Of a stretch of DNA of 64,000 nucleotides, positions 43,950 through 52,485 are shown one piece after another (the first letter of the stretch is position 1; every line of letters begins with the position of its first letter). The notes below the pieces were generated by a model. It saw only the letters and a list, made by a program, of their open reading frames with translations. It was not told the DNA's origin and ran no database searches. The translations under genes and the position numbers were made by a program. Where the stretch lies: contig JBDTRP010000154.1 of NCBI GenBank assembly GCA_039931555.1, positions 62,001 to 126,000 of the forward strand, in the 5' to 3' direction. This DNA is from JAENVT01 sp039931555 (lineage in GTDB: Bacteria > Actinomycetota > Acidimicrobiia > Acidimicrobiales > Ilumatobacteraceae).

Positions 43950-44948
43950 CTACGGCACGAGGATGTGGCGGGTGAACGTCTCCGGGTCGATGTTGGCTCC
44001 ACACACGACCAGACCGACGGTACGGCCCTCGAGTCGCTGACGCAGCGGGTACATCAGCGCCGCGAGCGCCGCGGCGCCCGCCGGCTCGACGGCCAGCTTG
44101 GCAACACGGAACAGCAACCGCATGGCGTCGCGGATCTGATCGTCGTCGACCAGAACGATCTCGTCGACGAACTGTCGGTTGAGTGCGAACGAGTACGGCT
44201 CGCAACGCGGCGCGCCCAGCGAATCCGCGATGGTGCGCACGGCCTCGATCGCTTGGGGCGAGCCGGCCCTGAAGCTGCGGTTGAGGCTGTCGGCGCCCTC
44301 GGGCTCGACGACGTACACGGCAGTCGCCGGGCTCATCTGCTTCACGGCGCAGGCAACACCGCCCGTCAATCCCCCGCCCCCAGCGGCGACGATCACGGCG
44401 TCGAGCGTCGTGCCGGCCGCGGCAATCTGATCGATGAACTCCATGCCCACCGAGGCAGTGCCGAGCGCGGTCTTCGGACCTTCGTAGGGATGTACGAAGG
44501 TGCGACCCTCCTCGAGCTCGATCTGTTTGACCCGATCGAAGGCATCGTGCACGTTGTCCACCAGCACCACGTTGGCGCCGAACTCGCGACACACCTCCAC
44601 GCGGAACGGGTTGGCGTTCTTCGGCATCACGACCGTCGCCGTCGAGCCGAGCATACGCGCCGAGTAGCCGAGGGAGATGGCATGGTTGCCGGCGGAGACT
44701 CCCGTCACGCCGCGCGCCAGCGCGGCAGCATCGAGATCGAGCATCACCGAGAGCGCACCGCGTGGCTTGAAACTGCCCGTTCGCTGGAACAGCTCCTCCT
44801 TCAACCAGACCCTGGTGGTCTCACCGACGGCAGCACTCAGCGCATCGTCGACCAGCCGGCGGATTGGCGTGGTGACGATCAAGTCGCCGAGTCGAGCGCG
44901 ATTCCTGCGGATGGCCTCGACAGAGGGGGCCTCGACAAGCGTCGTCAC
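43950..44948 (-). CDS. Threonine/serine dehydratase-type PLP enzyme
   Basis: 332 residues of fold type II. The PLP lysine is in RTGSFKPRGA, the phosphate-binding glycine loop is AAGGGGLTGG, and the opening TTPIRRLVDD is typical. There is no C-terminal ACT domain, so it is more like catabolic threonine deaminase or serine racemase than the regulated biosynthetic IlvA (about 500 residues). It should deaminate Thr or Ser to a 2-keto acid. The GTG start overlaps the stop of the upstream nitroreductase gene (GTGA), so the two are co-expressed. Confidence 0.9.
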   Translation of the reverse strand: MTTLVEAPSVEAIRRNRARLGDLIVTTPIRRLVDDALSAAVGETTRVWLKEELFQRTGSFKPRGALSVMLDLDAAALARGVTGVSAGNHAISLGYSARMLGSTATVVMPKNANPFRVEVCREFGANVVLVDNVHDAFDRVKQIELEEGRTFVHPYEGPKTALGTASVGMEFIDQIAAAGTTLDAVIVAAGGGGLTGGVACAVKQMSPATAVYVVEPEGADSLNRSFRAGSPQAIEAVRTIADSLGAPRCEPYSFALNRQFVDEIVLVDDDQIRDAMRLLFRVAKLAVEPAGAAALAALMYPLRQRLEGRTVGLVVCGANIDPETFTRHILVP

Positions 44949-45358
44949 TCTGGTTCGAGCACCACGACCGGGATGAGACGCGTGGTCTTGGCCTCGTACT
45001 CGGCGAATCCCGGATACAGCTCCTTCTGGGTCGACCACAGTCGTTCGCGGGTGTCGCCCTCGGCCACCTTGGCGACCACGTTGACCGTCGCCTCGCCGAC
45101 CTCGACCGACGCTCGTGGGTTGGCGATCAGGTTGTGGTACCAGTCGGGACTGGTCGGTGCTCCGGCCTTCGACGCGAAGACCACGTAGTTGTCGCCGTCG
45201 GCCAGGTACATGATCGGGTTGACCCGGGCCTGACCGGATTTCGCACCGGTGGTGTGCAGCAGCAGGAGTGGCGCACCGTCGAACTGGCCGCCGACCTTCC
45301 CAGCGTTGGCGCGAAACTCCTCGATGATCCCCTTGTTCCAATCGTTGACGTCACTCAC
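44945..45358 (-). CDS. Deazaflavin (F420)-dependent nitroreductase-family protein
   Basis: 137 residues with the split-barrel sequence of the DDN family: LLLLHTTGAKSGQARVNPIMYLADGDNYVVFASKAG and PDWYHNLIANP are hallmark stretches. Mycobacterial relatives use coenzyme F420 to reduce quinones and nitro drugs. Its presence suggests that the host makes F420. It starts with GTG at 45358 and is coupled to the dehydratase gene downstream. Confidence 0.92.
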   Translation of the reverse strand: MSDVNDWNKGIIEEFRANAGKVGGQFDGAPLLLLHTTGAKSGQARVNPIMYLADGDNYVVFASKAGAPTSPDWYHNLIANPRASVEVGEATVNVVAKVAEGDTRERLWSTQKELYPGFAEYEAKTTRLIPVVVLEPE

Positions 45359-45393
45359 GACGACTCCTCTCGTAATCGGGTCAGGCTAACGAC

Positions 45394-47274
45394 TCAACTC
45401 GCCGTCGGGATCACGCTCAGCGATACCGGTGAAAGCGCCGAGACGAGGCCCAACCGGGCACCGATCAGCGGACCGATCTCCGATGCCGACAACGGAGTCG
45501 CGTAGAAATAGCCCTGGGCATACTCGCAGCCGGTCGCGGTGACCTCGTCGCACTGGCGTCGCGTCTCCACGCCTTCGGCGACGACGGCGAGACCGAGGAT
45601 GTGGGCCAGGTTCATGATCGCCACGACGATCGCCCGGTTGGTCGGATCGTGCCCGATGTTGGCGACGAACCCTCGATCGATCTTGACGATGTCGAGCGAC
45701 AGGCGGGCGAGGTAGGTGAGTGACGAGTAGCCCGACCCGAAGTCGTCCAACGCGAGGCGCACCCCGAGCCGTCTGAGGTCGCCGAGCACCATCAGCGTCC
45801 GGGCGTTGTCCTCGATGAAGATCGTCTCCGTCAACTCCAGTATCAGCGAGCCGGGATCCATGTCGGCCGACAACACCTTCGACACCGCGGTGAACAGGCC
45901 AGGGCTCAGCAGTTGCCGGCCAGACACGTTGACGGCCAGGTACAACGGCGTTCCGGGGTGCTGTCGCATCCAGCTTCCATGATCGCGACAGCTTCGTTCC
46001 AGCACCCACGCGCCGAGCTCGTCGATCAGGTCGATGCGTTCTGCCAGCGCGACGATCAATTGCGGGGCGATCGCGCCCCGTTCGGGGTGATCCCACCGCA
46101 ACAAGGCCTCGACGCCGACCACGCCACCGTCGGCGGTGCGCACGATCGGTTGATAGACCACGTCGAGTGAATCGTGGGCCAGCGCCTTGCGGAGATCGGC
46201 CTCGAGCCTGTTCTCGTCGTGGTTCACGAACACGCTGCGCAGGTCGACGATCTCTCTGCCGGCGCCACCACTGCGCTTGACCTCGTACATCGCCATGTCG
46301 GCGCGGGCCAACAGTTCGCTCGAGATGGCCTCCGCCGGACCGGCGAAGGCGATACCCACGCTCGCCGAGACCGAAAGCTCGAGCCCGTCGAGAACGAACG
46401 GCGCCGAAAATGCCTCGCAGACCCGCTCGGCCAGCAACGCTGCGTCGGCCGCATCACGCAAGTCTTCGCACAGGAACACGAACTCGTCGCCAGAGAACCT
46501 CGCCAAGGTGTCACCGGACCGCACGAAGCTCGACAGCCGTTGCGCCACGGCGAACAACAACGCGTCACCGACGCGGTGGCCATGTGTGTCGTTGACCTGT
46601 TTGAAGTGATCAAGGTCCGCAAAGAGGATCGCCGTGTTGGTGTGTGACCGCTTCGCTCGCAGCACGGCGTGATCGAGCCGTTCCTGTAACAGGAGCCGGT
46701 TCGGGATCCGCGTCAACGGATCGTGCAGCGCGCTGTGGTGATACAGGTCGGAGGCGACGCGCGCTGCCTCGCGGGACTGCGCATTGATCAGATACGCGGC
46801 GGTCACATCCGCCAGGGTCTGGGCTGCGTCCATGTCGTGGTCGTCGAGCCGGCCCGGTGAGTCGCAATACAGGTCGAGCGCACCGAGGCGACCATCTCCG
46901 TCGCGCAGCGGGAAGGTGAACACTGCTGCCAGCCCTGCCGTCACCGCTGCAGGAGCGAACCTCGGATATCGAAGATCGGTGCGCAGGTCTGCCACGCTGA
47001 CTGCCTCGCCCGACTCATAGGCCGAGATGCACGGCCCTTCCCCGAGGTCGGTCTGCAACCGTTCGAACCGCAGTGCGGACTCATCCGACGCGGCGACGTA
47101 CCGAGGGGCCATCCCCGCCGAGATCAGCGTCACGCCGGCAGACGTCACGGGCATCACCTCGACGATTCGCTCGACCAGGTGGTCGAGAATGCCCTGGATG
47201 GGAAAGTCGGTGATCAGCGTCCGCGCAAATTCACTGAGAACGCTCGAGAGCTTTTCTTCGTTGACCACGATCAC
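45394..47274 (-). CDS. GAF-GGDEF-EAL cyclic-di-GMP protein
   Basis: 626 residues. An N-terminal GAF sensor (about 20-165) is followed by a diguanylate cyclase domain with RFSGDEF in the active site and an RxxD inhibitory site five residues before it (RSGD), then a phosphodiesterase domain with EALLRW, ELTET, DDFGSGYSSLTYL, KIDRGFV and EGVE. Key residues of both catalytic domains appear intact, so it could make and break c-di-GMP depending on the GAF ligand. There are no membrane helices. GTG at 47274; a second GTG six bases further in is possible. Confidence 0.93.
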   Translation of the reverse strand: MIVVNEEKLSSVLSEFARTLITDFPIQGILDHLVERIVEVMPVTSAGVTLISAGMAPRYVAASDESALRFERLQTDLGEGPCISAYESGEAVSVADLRTDLRYPRFAPAAVTAGLAAVFTFPLRDGDGRLGALDLYCDSPGRLDDHDMDAAQTLADVTAAYLINAQSREAARVASDLYHHSALHDPLTRIPNRLLLQERLDHAVLRAKRSHTNTAILFADLDHFKQVNDTHGHRVGDALLFAVAQRLSSFVRSGDTLARFSGDEFVFLCEDLRDAADAALLAERVCEAFSAPFVLDGLELSVSASVGIAFAGPAEAISSELLARADMAMYEVKRSGGAGREIVDLRSVFVNHDENRLEADLRKALAHDSLDVVYQPIVRTADGGVVGVEALLRWDHPERGAIAPQLIVALAERIDLIDELGAWVLERSCRDHGSWMRQHPGTPLYLAVNVSGRQLLSPGLFTAVSKVLSADMDPGSLILELTETIFIEDNARTLMVLGDLRRLGVRLALDDFGSGYSSLTYLARLSLDIVKIDRGFVANIGHDPTNRAIVVAIMNLAHILGLAVVAEGVETRRQCDEVTATGCEYAQGYFYATPLSASEIGPLIGARLGLVSALSPVSLSVIPTAS

Positions 47275-47400
47275 CGTCCAGCACCTGGCGCGGGTAGCCC
47301 ACGCATTGTTTGGACGGAGACGTCTACGACATCTGGTTGTTATCGTACCCCGCGGTCGATGAGCCGTGCGGGCACATCGCGTGTCGAATTTGTCAAGATT

Positions 47401-48273
47401 TCAGTCGTTTGCGAGCAAGTGAATGAGGCTCGAGGTGTCCCAGCGCTTGCCGCCGCGGGCGATCACCTGGCCGTAGAACTGGTCGATCAGTGCTGTCATG
47501 GGCAATCGCGCCCCGCTGCGCTTGGCCTCGTCGAGCACGATCGCCAGGTCCTTGCGCATCCACTCGACGGCGAACCCGAAGTCGAACTCGCCGCGCGCCA
47601 TCGTGCGACCACGGTTCTCCATCTGCCAACTCTGCGCGGCGCCGAAGCGGATGACGTCGACGACCTGGTCGGGGTCGAGGCCCGCCTTCTGAGCGAAGTT
47701 GATGCCTTCGGCAAGGCCCTGCACGATCCCGGCGATGCAGATCTGGTTGACCATCTTGGTGAGTTGTCCTGCGCCAGCAGTGCCCATGAGCGAGCACGCC
47801 TTGGCGTATGCGCCCATCACCGGCTTCGACAGCTCGTAGAACGCTTCGTCGTCGCTGCCACACATGATGGTCAGCTGGGCGTTCTCGGCTCCGGCCTGGC
47901 CGCCCGAAACGGGCGCATCGACGAAGCCCACACCGAACTCCGCTGCGGCCTCGGCCAGCTCCTTGGCCACCTCCGCCGAGGCAGTGGTGTGATCGACCAG
48001 GACGGCGCCTGCCTCGGCGCCCGACAGCACGCCATCAGGCCCGTAGACGACCTCGCGCACGTCGTTGTCGTTGCCGACGCACATCATCACGAACTCGGCG
48101 CCCTCGGCCGCCTCGTGCGGTGTCGGTGCGGCACGATTGCCGTACAACGCAACCCAGGCCAGCGACTTCTCCGGCGTTCGGTTGTAGACGGTGACCTGGT
48201 GGCCGGCAGCAGCGAGGTGGCGGGCCATCGGCGCGCCCATCACGCCGAGCCCGATGAAGGCGACAGAACTCAT
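47401..48273 (-). CDS. 3-hydroxyisobutyrate dehydrogenase-family NAD(P) enzyme
   Basis: 290 residues. The Rossmann start SSVAFIGLGVMGAPMARHLAAAGH, the substrate motif DAPVSGGQAGAENAQLTIMCGS and the catalytic Lys region GTAGAGQLTKMVNQI are diagnostic for beta-hydroxyacid dehydrogenases. The exact substrate (3-hydroxyisobutyrate, tartronate semialdehyde or another) cannot be told. The gene stands alone and is divergent from the VOC-like gene. Confidence 0.92.
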   Translation of the reverse strand: MSSVAFIGLGVMGAPMARHLAAAGHQVTVYNRTPEKSLAWVALYGNRAAPTPHEAAEGAEFVMMCVGNDNDVREVVYGPDGVLSGAEAGAVLVDHTTASAEVAKELAEAAAEFGVGFVDAPVSGGQAGAENAQLTIMCGSDDEAFYELSKPVMGAYAKACSLMGTAGAGQLTKMVNQICIAGIVQGLAEGINFAQKAGLDPDQVVDVIRFGAAQSWQMENRGRTMARGEFDFGFAVEWMRKDLAIVLDEAKRSGARLPMTALIDQFYGQVIARGGKRWDTSSLIHLLAND

Positions 48274-48340
48274 CGGCCCAGTCTTACCGGTCACGAGATC
48301 ACGAGCGTTCACCCCTCCCGCGTCGGCCATGATGGACCTG

Positions 48341-48970
48341 ATGATCGACCATCTCGTCTATGCCTCGAACGATCTGCCGAGCGCCTCGGCAACTGTCGCT
48401 GAGCTCCTCGGATTCGCACCGACACCAGGCGGGAACCACGTCGGCAAGGGCACGTACAACGAGTTGTTGTCGCTCGGCGGTACTTCTTACCTGGAGGTGA
48501 TCGGCCCCGACCCGCAACAGCCTGCGCCCGAGGGGCCACGACCGTTCGGCATCGATCGACTGCTCGAGCCGGCGCTCGTCGCCTGGTGCGTGCGGCCGCG
48601 ACGGCCACTGGCGCAGATCATCATCGAGGCCCGCGCCATCGGCGTCGAGCTCGGCGAGATCTCCGCCATGTCGCGCCGGCGGCCCGACGACGTGGTGTTG
48701 AAGTGGGAGTTGACCCTTCCCCAACTCGATGGGCCATTCGGCGTGGCGTTGCCGTTCATGATCGATTGGGGCGCCTCTGCGCACCCGACCGACTCGCTGC
48801 CTGCGACGGTCGACTTGGTCGAGCTGACGGTCGCTCATCCTCGACCCGACGCGTTGCGGGCTGCGCTCGACATCATCGGCGTCGGACCCATCGTCGTCGT
48901 CGAGGCAGGTCCGCCGGCACTGCGGGCAACGATCACATCGCCGCGTGGAACGATCAGCCTGACAAGCTGA
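48341..48970 (+). CDS. VOC-superfamily (glyoxalase-like domain) protein
   Basis: 209 residues. MIDHLVYASNDLPSASATVAELLGF opens a VOC module with the first His, and YNELLSLGGTSYLEVIGPD holds the first Glu. A second half (VDLVELTVAHPRPDALRAALDIIG) mirrors the first. This is the glyoxalase-like domain found in small proteins of unknown substrate. Several ATGs lie close together; the one at 48341 has a GGA stretch at a normal distance, 48329 and 48332 being alternatives. Its end overlaps the convergent decarboxylase gene by 17 bases. Confidence 0.8.
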   Translation: MIDHLVYASNDLPSASATVAELLGFAPTPGGNHVGKGTYNELLSLGGTSYLEVIGPDPQQPAPEGPRPFGIDRLLEPALVAWCVRPRRPLAQIIIEARAIGVELGEISAMSRRRPDDVVLKWELTLPQLDGPFGVALPFMIDWGASAHPTDSLPATVDLVELTVAHPRPDALRAALDIIGVGPIVVVEAGPPALRATITSPRGTISLTS

Positions 48971-50285
48971 CCATCAGTTCGTCGATGATCGAAGCAGGCG
49001 TACGCGGGTGCATGAACACCAAGCGCCCGACCGGTTCACCCTTGTAGGTCGACGGGGCGACGAACGCGGTGCCGGCACGCAACAGTTCGGTCGCCCAGCG
49101 CTTCCATTCCGTCGCGCCCCAACCGCTGCGGCGGAACAACACCACGCCGAGCTCGGGCCGCAAGATCAGTTCGGTCAGCGGCTCGGCGTCGATCGCGGCG
49201 GCCATCGCAGACGCCAGGTCGATGCCGGTGCGGATCGCGACACGATGCGCGTCGATGCCGTGCATTGCGAGGGCAAACCAGATCGGGAGCCCACTGGCGC
49301 GCCGCGTCAGCTGGTAGCCGAGGTCGCATGGGTTGTAGGCATCGTCGCCGGTGCGCAGCACATCGATGTACGGCCCGTGCTGTGTGTGCACCTGTCGCGC
49401 CAACGCCGGTTCGCGGTACACGAGCGCACACGACCCTGCGGTGGCGAACAGCCACTTGTGCGGATCGACGATGAACGAATCGGCTCGCTCGAGCCCGGCG
49501 AACCGGTTGCGCAACTCCGGCAGCAGGAGGGCCGCCAGCCCATACGCGCCATCGACATGGAACCAGGCGCCGATCTCCGCGGCGACGTCGGCGCACCCGC
49601 CGAGGTCGTCGATGACGCCGGCGTTGGTCGACCCGCCGGCGGCCACGATGATGCCGACATCTCGCCGGTCACCGATCGCGGCGCGCAACGCATCGCCGGT
49701 CAACCGGCAGTCGGGGCCGGTCGGTACCACCAAGGGCTCCAGACCGAGCAGGTGCAATGCATTGTCGACCGAGGCATGTGCGGTGTCGGCCACGGCGACC
49801 ACTCGGCGGCCCAGGGCCCGTTGCCGTCCCACCGCCAGTGCCGACAGGTTGCCGATCGACCCGCCGCTCATGAAGCACCCGGCCGCGCCTGGCGGCATTC
49901 CTGCGGCGCGGCACAACATGTCGATCACCTGGTTCTCGGCCGCCACCGCTCCTGCGCCTTCGAGCCATGACTCGGCGGAGAAGTTGGCGGCCGACACGAT
50001 CGTGTCCATCCACACGGATGCGACCGACGGCGACAGCGGGATGAAGGCCAGGAACCGCTCACTGTCGAGGCCGATGTTGTTCGGCGCGACGACCTCCGCG
50101 AACTGCTGCCAGGCATGGTCCAGGCCCAGCCCGGCATCGTTGATCGACCCTGCCAGAGCCACATCGAGCGATGGCTTGTCGCCGATCACGCCGACCGGTG
50201 AAGTGGCCAGCCGTTGCCTGATCCACTCGACGGCGCGATCGCCGAGATCACCGACTGCGCTGTCAGCACCGTGAAGGCCCGTCAT
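48954..50285 (-). CDS. PLP-dependent group II amino-acid decarboxylase-like protein
   Basis: 443 residues. The PLP lysine is in SFIVDPHKWLFATAGSC, the PLP Asp in WFHVDGAYGLAAL, and GGSIGNLSALAVGR is the phosphate-binding region: the standard set of aromatic or glutamate decarboxylase relatives. Family members also include aldehyde synthases, so the reaction is uncertain. The ATG at 50285 overlaps the stop of the short-chain dehydrogenase gene upstream (ATGA), suggesting that the two enzymes act in sequence. Confidence 0.9.
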   Translation of the reverse strand: MTGLHGADSAVGDLGDRAVEWIRQRLATSPVGVIGDKPSLDVALAGSINDAGLGLDHAWQQFAEVVAPNNIGLDSERFLAFIPLSPSVASVWMDTIVSAANFSAESWLEGAGAVAAENQVIDMLCRAAGMPPGAAGCFMSGGSIGNLSALAVGRQRALGRRVVAVADTAHASVDNALHLLGLEPLVVPTGPDCRLTGDALRAAIGDRRDVGIIVAAGGSTNAGVIDDLGGCADVAAEIGAWFHVDGAYGLAALLLPELRNRFAGLERADSFIVDPHKWLFATAGSCALVYREPALARQVHTQHGPYIDVLRTGDDAYNPCDLGYQLTRRASGLPIWFALAMHGIDAHRVAIRTGIDLASAMAAAIDAEPLTELILRPELGVVLFRRSGWGATEWKRWATELLRAGTAFVAPSTYKGEPVGRLVFMHPRTPASIIDELMVSLSG

Positions 50286-51067
50286 TCAGGCGTGACGTAT
50301 GCGGCCGTGATGCCACCGTCGATGATCAACGACTGTCCGGTCATCCAACTCGATTCGTTGGATGCCAGGAACAACGCCCCGTTGGCGATCTCGGTCGGCT
50401 CACCGAAGCGCCCCATCGGGATGTGTACGAGCCGGCGATTGCGCTTCGCGTCGTCCGACAGGAACTTGGCCAGCAGCGGCGTCATGATGGGCCCGGGGCA
50501 CAGGGCGTTGGCGCGCACACCCTGACGGGCGTAGATCACGGCGATCTCGCGCGTCATCGCCAGGACCGCGCCCTTCGAGGCGGTGTAGGCCACCTGCGGC
50601 GTGGCCGCCCCCATGTGTGCGACGAATGATGCGACGTTGATGATCGACGACGCCTCGCCGCATTGCTCGGCCGATTCCTGCATGGCCGGGATCGCGTACT
50701 TGCACCCCAGCAACACCCCCAGCACGTTGATGTCCATCGTCTTCTGATACGTGGCGATCGACGTGGTGACCGGGTTGTCGTCGTCGCCCAGCATCACGCC
50801 GGCGTTGTTGTAGAGCACGTGCAGACCACCGAACGTCTCGACGGCGTGCTGTACCGCCGCCTCGACCGACTGCTCGTCGGTGACGTCGCAGCGGACGTAC
50901 GTCGCTTCTCCCCCGGCGGCCGCAATTGCCTCTACGGCGTCGTCGCCGTCGGAAAGATCAGCGATCACCACCTGGGCACCCTCGGCGGCGAACAACTCGG
51001 CCCCGACCCGACCCAAACCCGACGATGCACCCGTGATCAGTGCCACTTTTCCAGCGAGACGATTCAT
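50282..51067 (-). CDS. Short-chain dehydrogenase/reductase (SDR)
   Basis: 261 residues, classical SDR. NAD(P) motif TGASSGLGRVG, NNAGV, catalytic Ser in INVASFVAH, and the Tyr-x-x-x-Lys in AYTASKGAV are all visible, and the C-terminal PxGRxGxPxE-like stretch PMGRFGEPTEIA is typical. Asp in VVIADLSD suggests NAD over NADP. A TACCGT -10 box eight bases before the ATG suggests a leaderless transcript for this two-gene operon with the decarboxylase. Confidence 0.92.
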   Translation of the reverse strand: MNRLAGKVALITGASSGLGRVGAELFAAEGAQVVIADLSDGDDAVEAIAAAGGEATYVRCDVTDEQSVEAAVQHAVETFGGLHVLYNNAGVMLGDDDNPVTTSIATYQKTMDINVLGVLLGCKYAIPAMQESAEQCGEASSIINVASFVAHMGAATPQVAYTASKGAVLAMTREIAVIYARQGVRANALCPGPIMTPLLAKFLSDDAKRNRRLVHIPMGRFGEPTEIANGALFLASNESSWMTGQSLIIDGGITAAYVTPE

Positions 51068-51075
51068 GGCGGCCT

Positions 51076-51081
51076 ACGGTA
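51076..51081 (-). promoter_or_regulatory. -10 box of a probably leaderless SDR mRNA
   Basis: Minus strand TACCGT, eight bases, ATG at 51067. The palindromic GGTACC core places a similar box on the plus strand for the divergent gene. Confidence 0.45.
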
Positions 51082-51106
51082 CCGCACAGGCCAAACTGGA
51101 GAATCA

Positions 51107-51796
51107 ATGACGACGTGGCGCGTGCTGACCTGGAACATTCTCGGGGCTCGCCAACCAAACCTCGACATCATCGTCGAGGTGATCGCGGGCTACGCACCCG
51201 ACGTCGTCGCGCTGCAGGAAGTGCAGCGTCGCCAGGCGCGTCGCCTGGCACATCGGGTCGGTTGGAAGGTCGTGTGGACCCGAAAGCACTACCCGTATAC
51301 GCCACTCGTGTGGTGGCGCGCCGAGGGCCTGGCGATCATGACACCGCACGTCGTCAGCGACCTGATCAGCATCTCCATCTCTCCTGGAGTGTCGACGTGG
51401 ACCTACCAGCACCGGGTTGCGATGGCGGCCACCGTGACGCGCTCCGGCGCCGAAGCGCTTCGGGTGGTCAACACCCACCTTGCGTCACACGATGCCGACC
51501 AGCGGATCGCTCAGGCTCGTCGGGTCGTCGCCCTGATCGGCGATCATCGCCCGGCGGTGGTGGCCGGCGATCTCAATGCCATGGGGGAAGTCGAGGTGAT
51601 CCGCGAGTTCGGCGCAGTCGGCCTCGTCGACCCCGGCGGCGACTGCTCCAACCCGTCGATCGCACCGGTACAGCGTTTGGACTACGTGTTGGTTCCCGAA
51701 TCGGCCACGGTGACGTCGCGGCTGACGCCCGATGGCGGCGAACGCTGGGACGAGCTCAGCGATCACCTGCCGGTGCTCGTCGAGCTCTCGACCTGA
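51107..51796 (+). CDS. Endonuclease/exonuclease/phosphatase-family hydrolase
   Basis: 229 residues of the EEP fold. MTTWRVLTWNILGARQ (Asn), DVVALQEVQ (Glu), RVVNTHLASH, AGDLNAMGE (Asp-x-Asn) and SDHLPVLVEL (Asp-His) give the complete metal-dependent phosphodiesterase motif set. It could act on DNA, inositol phosphates or phospholipids; no signal peptide is seen, so a cytoplasmic substrate is likelier. A GGAGA site precedes the ATG at 51107. It is divergent from the SDR gene. Confidence 0.9.
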   Translation: MTTWRVLTWNILGARQPNLDIIVEVIAGYAPDVVALQEVQRRQARRLAHRVGWKVVWTRKHYPYTPLVWWRAEGLAIMTPHVVSDLISISISPGVSTWTYQHRVAMAATVTRSGAEALRVVNTHLASHDADQRIAQARRVVALIGDHRPAVVAGDLNAMGEVEVIREFGAVGLVDPGGDCSNPSIAPVQRLDYVLVPESATVTSRLTPDGGERWDELSDHLPVLVELST

Positions 51797-51958
51797 CTCG
51801 GTCAGTCCGCAAGGACATGGCCGCGACGGTAGTGCGCATGGCCTATTTCTGGCCGAGGTCCTTGATCGCGGCTGCGAGTGTGTCGATACTTCGACAACGG
51901 TGAAACCTCTCGGCGTCGACACCCCCCGTCGACGTCCGAGAAGGCGGGAGAGCGCACG

Positions 51959-52207
51959 ATGGAAACTGCAACACGACTGAACGACGACGAGGCCCACGAT
52001 CTGGCGGTACGCCACCTCGCCGATCTGCTCGGGTCGAGCGCCCTGCCCCTGGTGGCCTGGGACGTCGACCACCACCTGCAAGGCCACCTCGACGTCGCCG
52101 GGCACCACATGGTGCTGATCGCGACTCGCACGCCAGACCGCTGCCCGCTGCTGCTGACCGACGAGGATTGGGACAGCCTGCGTCGCACCCACTGCCACGC
52201 AGCCTGA
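51959..52207 (+). CDS. Small conserved-looking protein, unknown
   Basis: 82 residues, His-rich in the centre (WDVDHHLQGHLDVAGHH) and ending CHAA. No domain is recognised. A GGGAG stretch precedes the ATG at 51959 at a slightly long distance. The protein is soluble with no signal. It stands beside another small frame of the same strand. The 160 bases before it hold no gene. Confidence 0.55.
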   Translation: METATRLNDDEAHDLAVRHLADLLGSSALPLVAWDVDHHLQGHLDVAGHHMVLIATRTPDRCPLLLTDEDWDSLRRTHCHAA

Positions 52208-52221
52208 CTGACGCTCCGCCC

Positions 52222-52485
52222 ATGGCGGAAGAAACGGCGCTCGGCGCTGCGGTTCGGCTGACGATCGCAATGGAAACGGCGGCAGCATTGGCCGCCTACG
52301 TCCGCGTCACGACCGAGTCCATCGAGGTCGACCCGAAGGTGCGCACGCTGTTGGAGGGCATCACCACGGCGTTTCGAGCGGCGTCCGAGACACTCGACGC
52401 CCTCGGTGAGCGGCTTCGCACTCCCGGCTCGACCTTCCTCGACGTCAGATGCGTTCCCAGTAGCGGCGCAGTTCCCAGTCGGTGA
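52222..52485 (+). CDS. Possible small protein, overlapping the convergent ligase gene
   Basis: 87 residues, mainly helical (AVRLTIAMETAAALAAYVRVTTESIEV). It starts 14 bases after the preceding small gene and its last 41 bases overlap the 3' end of the glutamine-synthetase-like gene on the other strand. No domain or ribosome-binding site is clear, so it may be a chance frame. Confidence 0.4.
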   Translation: MAEETALGAAVRLTIAMETAAALAAYVRVTTESIEVDPKVRTLLEGITTAFRAASETLDALGERLRTPGSTFLDVRCVPSSGAVPSR

